A stretch of DNA of 14,161 bases, taken from assembly GCA_049281195.1 (NCBI GenBank), contig JBAPRR010000303.1:1-14161 (forward strand), read 5' to 3'. This document shows, piece by piece, positions 11,794 through 14,161 of this stretch (positions are counted from its first letter, which is position 1; each line of letters starts with the position of its first letter). The position numbers and the translations under genes were made by a program. The notes under the pieces are model-generated. The model was not told the origin of the DNA. It made no database searches and saw nothing but the letters and a program-made list of their open reading frames with translations. The DNA is from JBAPRR01 sp049281195 (GTDB taxonomy: Bacteria > Actinomycetota > Acidimicrobiia > Acidimicrobiales > CAVXTF01).

Positions 11794-14161
11794 GTGCCGC
11801 GGGTGCTAGTCGGTAGACCCGGACTCTCCCCCGTCATGGTGGGCCGAGGGTCCCAACTCGCCCGTCTCAGGTTTCTCGCGGGCGCTTCGGGCGATCCGAG
11901 GGTCGCCTTGGTGAGCGGCGAGGCCGGATCGGGCAAGACCAGGCTGATCCAGGAGCTGCTCGCCGGTATCGAACGGCCCACGAAGGTGCTCACTGCGCAC
12001 GCCGAAGAAGGCGCAATGGGCCGCCCCTTCAATCTGCTGATCGAGGCGGTCGCAGCCGACGTGAGCAAGTGGGATGAGATCCCCCCCGAATTGAGTGCCT
12101 GGGAGGACTCGCTGGCGACGCTTCTCGGCGCGGCTGCCCCAGTACTCCGGGCCCAGGAGCGGACCTACGGCTCGGACGAGCTGCTCAGATCTGCGACCGA
12201 GCTCGTAAGGTACCTCGCCGCCGGAAATCCGGTGGTGATGATTTTCGAAGATCTCCACTGGGCCGACGCAGACAGCCTCGGCCTCTTCCAACGGCTGAGC
12301 GTCACCGCGGGAATGGACGTCCTGCTCGTAGGAACGTTCCGGCCCGAGGACCTGGACCGTAGACACCTCACCGACCTGTTGTCCGCGGTCGAGCGGCACA
12401 AGCAGGTAGAGCATGTGAACATCGGCCGGCTCGGTGTCAACCAGGTCCGGTCTCTCATCGGGGCCATACGCGATACCGAGGTCAACTACGCGACGGCTGC
12501 AGCTCTCCACTCGCGAACCGGGGGAAACCCCTTCTTCTTGGAAGAGCTGCTCGTCTCGGCCGGCGACATCCCCGTCCACGACTTGGCGGAGTACCCCCTC
12601 CCGCGAACTCTGACAGAAGCGGTGCTGCGACACCTCGACGGGTTGGACGCAGAAGAGCGCAGGGCCGTCGACGCCGCGGCGATCCTCGGGGAACGGATCC
12701 CGTTCGACCTGCTCACATCGGTGACCGGCCTCGGCGAGGACCGCCTTCTCGATGCCCTACGCACCCTCGTCGACCGTGGCCTGCTGGTAGAGGCCACTGA
12801 GGACGTGTTCTCGTTCCGCCACGCACTGACCCGCGAGGCCGTCGCCGGCAGGCTCCTCGGGAGAGAGAGAAGGCGTCTTCACGAGAAGGCGCTCGCAGCT
12901 CTGGAGGAATCCGGATCCGACGACTGGGCCGCTCTCGCTCACCACGCCCATGCGGCAGGGCGTCTCGACGAGATGATCGCAGCGGCGCGCAAAGGGGCCT
13001 CCTCGTACCTGAGGAGCGGCGCGACCTACCAAGCGCTGCGCCTCGCGGAGCTGGCGCTTCACGAGGGCGAAGCGGACGCCGAACTGCTCGAGCTCGCCAC
13101 GCTGGCGTCGTGGTCGGTCGGGTTGCTCGCAACAGCAGTGGAACGAGCCGAGCAGTGGCGCGCCGATGCCGTCGAGCGCCACGACGATCACTCGCTGGCA
13201 CGAGCTCTGCGGTTTTTGGCGCGCCTTCGTTGGGAGACACAGAACCCTGTCGCTCACCGAAAAGCCGTCGACGAAGCTCTCGAAGTCGCTGACCGTCTCC
13301 CCGCGGGCGAGCACCGTGCCTGGGTTGCGAATCTCGCGGCAGAAGCAGCGATGCTCGAGGGTGACGCCGCGAGCGCGATCCGTTGGGCGGACGAGGCTAT
13401 GGAAGCCGCAGGCCAGAGCCCCCCTGCCCGACTGCTCGCTTCGATCCTGGTCAACAAGGGCACGGCGCTGTTGGACAGTGCGGGCCACGAGGAGGAGGGC
13501 GCCGCTCTCGTGCAGGAGGGCCTGCGGTACGCAATCGAGTCGGAGGACCACCAGACGACACTGCGGGCGATCAACAACACGGCCCATTTCGCCATGCCCA
13601 AGTGGGATCCCGATCTGTCCAAAGAGCTGCTCGACCAGATGCGCGAGATCATCGGACGCACCGGCCGCCAGGACTGGCGGGACAACTGGATCGAGCTCCA
13701 GGCAATTTTCCTTGCTCATGTCATGGGGGACCTCGCTCAGGCCCGGTCGGTGCTGGGAATGGATACCCCGGTCAGAGGTAGGCGATGGGTGGCGATCGTT
13801 GACGGTGAGCTGTCGTTCGAAGCAGGTGAACTCGATCGGGCTCATGCCCTTTTGTCCAAGGCTTACGACGACCCGAGGCCACCGCCCTCGATGGTGTGGG
13901 ACCGCGGCTACTCGCTCGGAATCCTGGCCCGGGTGGCGGCGCGGCGCGGAGACCGCCAGCTAACGGCGCACCTTTTGCGCGAGTTCGCCGACGTCATCCA
14001 TGGGATGGACGGAAGACGGAGTTCCAGCTTCTCCGACGGGTGGTACGGAGCATTGACCGCCGCGTGCAGAAGTGGCCTAACAATCGAGGAGATCCAGGAG
14101 CTCGAAAATCTGCTCGCGGGTCCGCTCGGGCCGCTCGGTCATCAAGGCGACCCAGGTTGGC
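11794..14161 (+). CDS. LAL-type (large ATP-binding LuxR-family) regulator, 3' end outside the window
   Basis: An uninterrupted frame of 789 codons runs from GTG 11794 to the right edge. The N-terminus begins with VMVGRGSQLARL (about 14-25), the usual entry to an AAA_16/STAND ATPase. Walker A is GEAGSGKT (42-49) and Walker B is VVMIFEDLHWAD (about 147-158, acidic pair Glu152-Asp153). A sensor-like RTGGNPFFLEELL (about 241-253) and a winged-helix segment (LTEAVLRHLDGLDAEERRAVDAAAILGERIPFDLL) follow. From about residue 350 onward the sequence is Ala/Leu-rich and helical, in the style of TPR repeats. In this family a LuxR-type DNA-binding domain normally sits at the C-terminus around residue 850-950, beyond this window, so DNA binding is expected but not seen. 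It is transcribed away from the glycosyltransferase operon and is the natural candidate for a local regulator. An alternative ATG start at 11836 would lose 14 residues. Confidence 0.88.
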   Translation, partial: MPRVLVGRPGLSPVMVGRGSQLARLRFLAGASGDPRVALVSGEAGSGKTRLIQELLAGIERPTKVLTAHAEEGAMGRPFNLLIEAVAADVSKWDEIPPELSAWEDSLATLLGAAAPVLRAQERTYGSDELLRSATELVRYLAAGNPVVMIFEDLHWADADSLGLFQRLSVTAGMDVLLVGTFRPEDLDRRHLTDLLSAVERHKQVEHVNIGRLGVNQVRSLIGAIRDTEVNYATAAALHSRTGGNPFFLEELLVSAGDIPVHDLAEYPLPRTLTEAVLRHLDGLDAEERRAVDAAAILGERIPFDLLTSVTGLGEDRLLDALRTLVDRGLLVEATEDVFSFRHALTREAVAGRLLGRERRRLHEKALAALEESGSDDWAALAHHAHAAGRLDEMIAAARKGASSYLRSGATYQALRLAELALHEGEADAELLELATLASWSVGLLATAVERAEQWRADAVERHDDHSLARALRFLARLRWETQNPVAHRKAVDEALEVADRLPAGEHRAWVANLAAEAAMLEGDAASAIRWADEAMEAAGQSPPARLLASILVNKGTALLDSAGHEEEGAALVQEGLRYAIESEDHQTTLRAINNTAHFAMPKWDPDLSKELLDQMREIIGRTGRQDWRDNWIELQAIFLAHVMGDLAQARSVLGMDTPVRGRRWVAIVDGELSFEAGELDRAHALLSKAYDDPRPPPSMVWDRGYSLGILARVAARRGDRQLTAHLLREFADVIHGMDGRRSSSFSDGWYGALTAACRSGLTIEEIQELENLLAGPLGPLGHQGDPGW

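Noticed and set aside
12757..13845. Minus-strand open frame of 362 codons opposite the LAL regulator
   Set aside because: No domain is visible, and the plus frame carries Walker motifs and stays open to the window edge. It is a GC-driven shadow.

Overview
The window looks like a chromosomal segment of a high-GC actinobacterium. The signs are strongly GC-biased third codon positions, frequent GTG starts, a DUF664 (DinB/mycothiol-transferase-like) protein, a DrrA/DrrB-type exporter, GT-C membrane glycosyltransferase-like proteins and a large LuxR-family (LAL) ATPase regulator. An Acidimicrobiia-like or related lineage is plausible, but this is inferred from gene style only. I see no tRNA, rRNA, CRISPR array, transposase or phage gene.

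Layout. (1) Bases 1-228, minus strand: the 5' end of a lipoprotein gene that runs off the left edge, possibly a PHB-depolymerase/LpqC-like esterase. (2) Bases 309-1385, minus strand: a TetR repressor gene followed 3 bases later by a DUF664 DinB-fold gene. (3) Bases 1477-3320, plus strand and divergent from the TetR gene: an ATGA-coupled DrrA-like ATPase and DrrB-like ABC-2 permease. The 91-base divergent region carries a promoter overlapped by a dyad and repeated half-sites, a classic TetR-controlled efflux layout. (4) Bases 3445-5163, plus strand: a DUF2079 membrane protein. (5) Bases 11302 down to 5142, minus strand: a tight three-gene operon of a GT87/DUF2029 protein, a 677-residue GT-C-like membrane protein and a 942-residue YfhO-family protein, spaced by 6 bases and then a GTGA overlap. 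The last gene overlaps the DUF2079 gene tail-to-tail by 22 bases. (6) Bases 11303-11793: a 491-base region with nested inverted repeats, a TATAAT box for the minus operon and one possible small basic ORF. (7) Bases 11794 to the right edge, plus strand: a LAL-type AAA/STAND regulator whose C-terminus lies outside the window.

How the genes may work together. The left half reads as a drug- or metabolite-sensing module: TetR senses, DrrAB exports, and the DinB protein may modify a compound with a thiol. The right half puts four large polytopic proteins side by side, all belonging to or resembling the GT-C superfamily, which normally use polyprenyl-phosphate sugars at the outer face of the membrane. 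A role in decorating a cell-envelope glycan, lipid or protein is the natural inference, but the substrate cannot be read from the sequence. The most unusual non-coding signal is the leader of the minus operon (11297-11409), where several perfect inverted repeats overlap and compete, one of them enclosing the start codon of the first gene.
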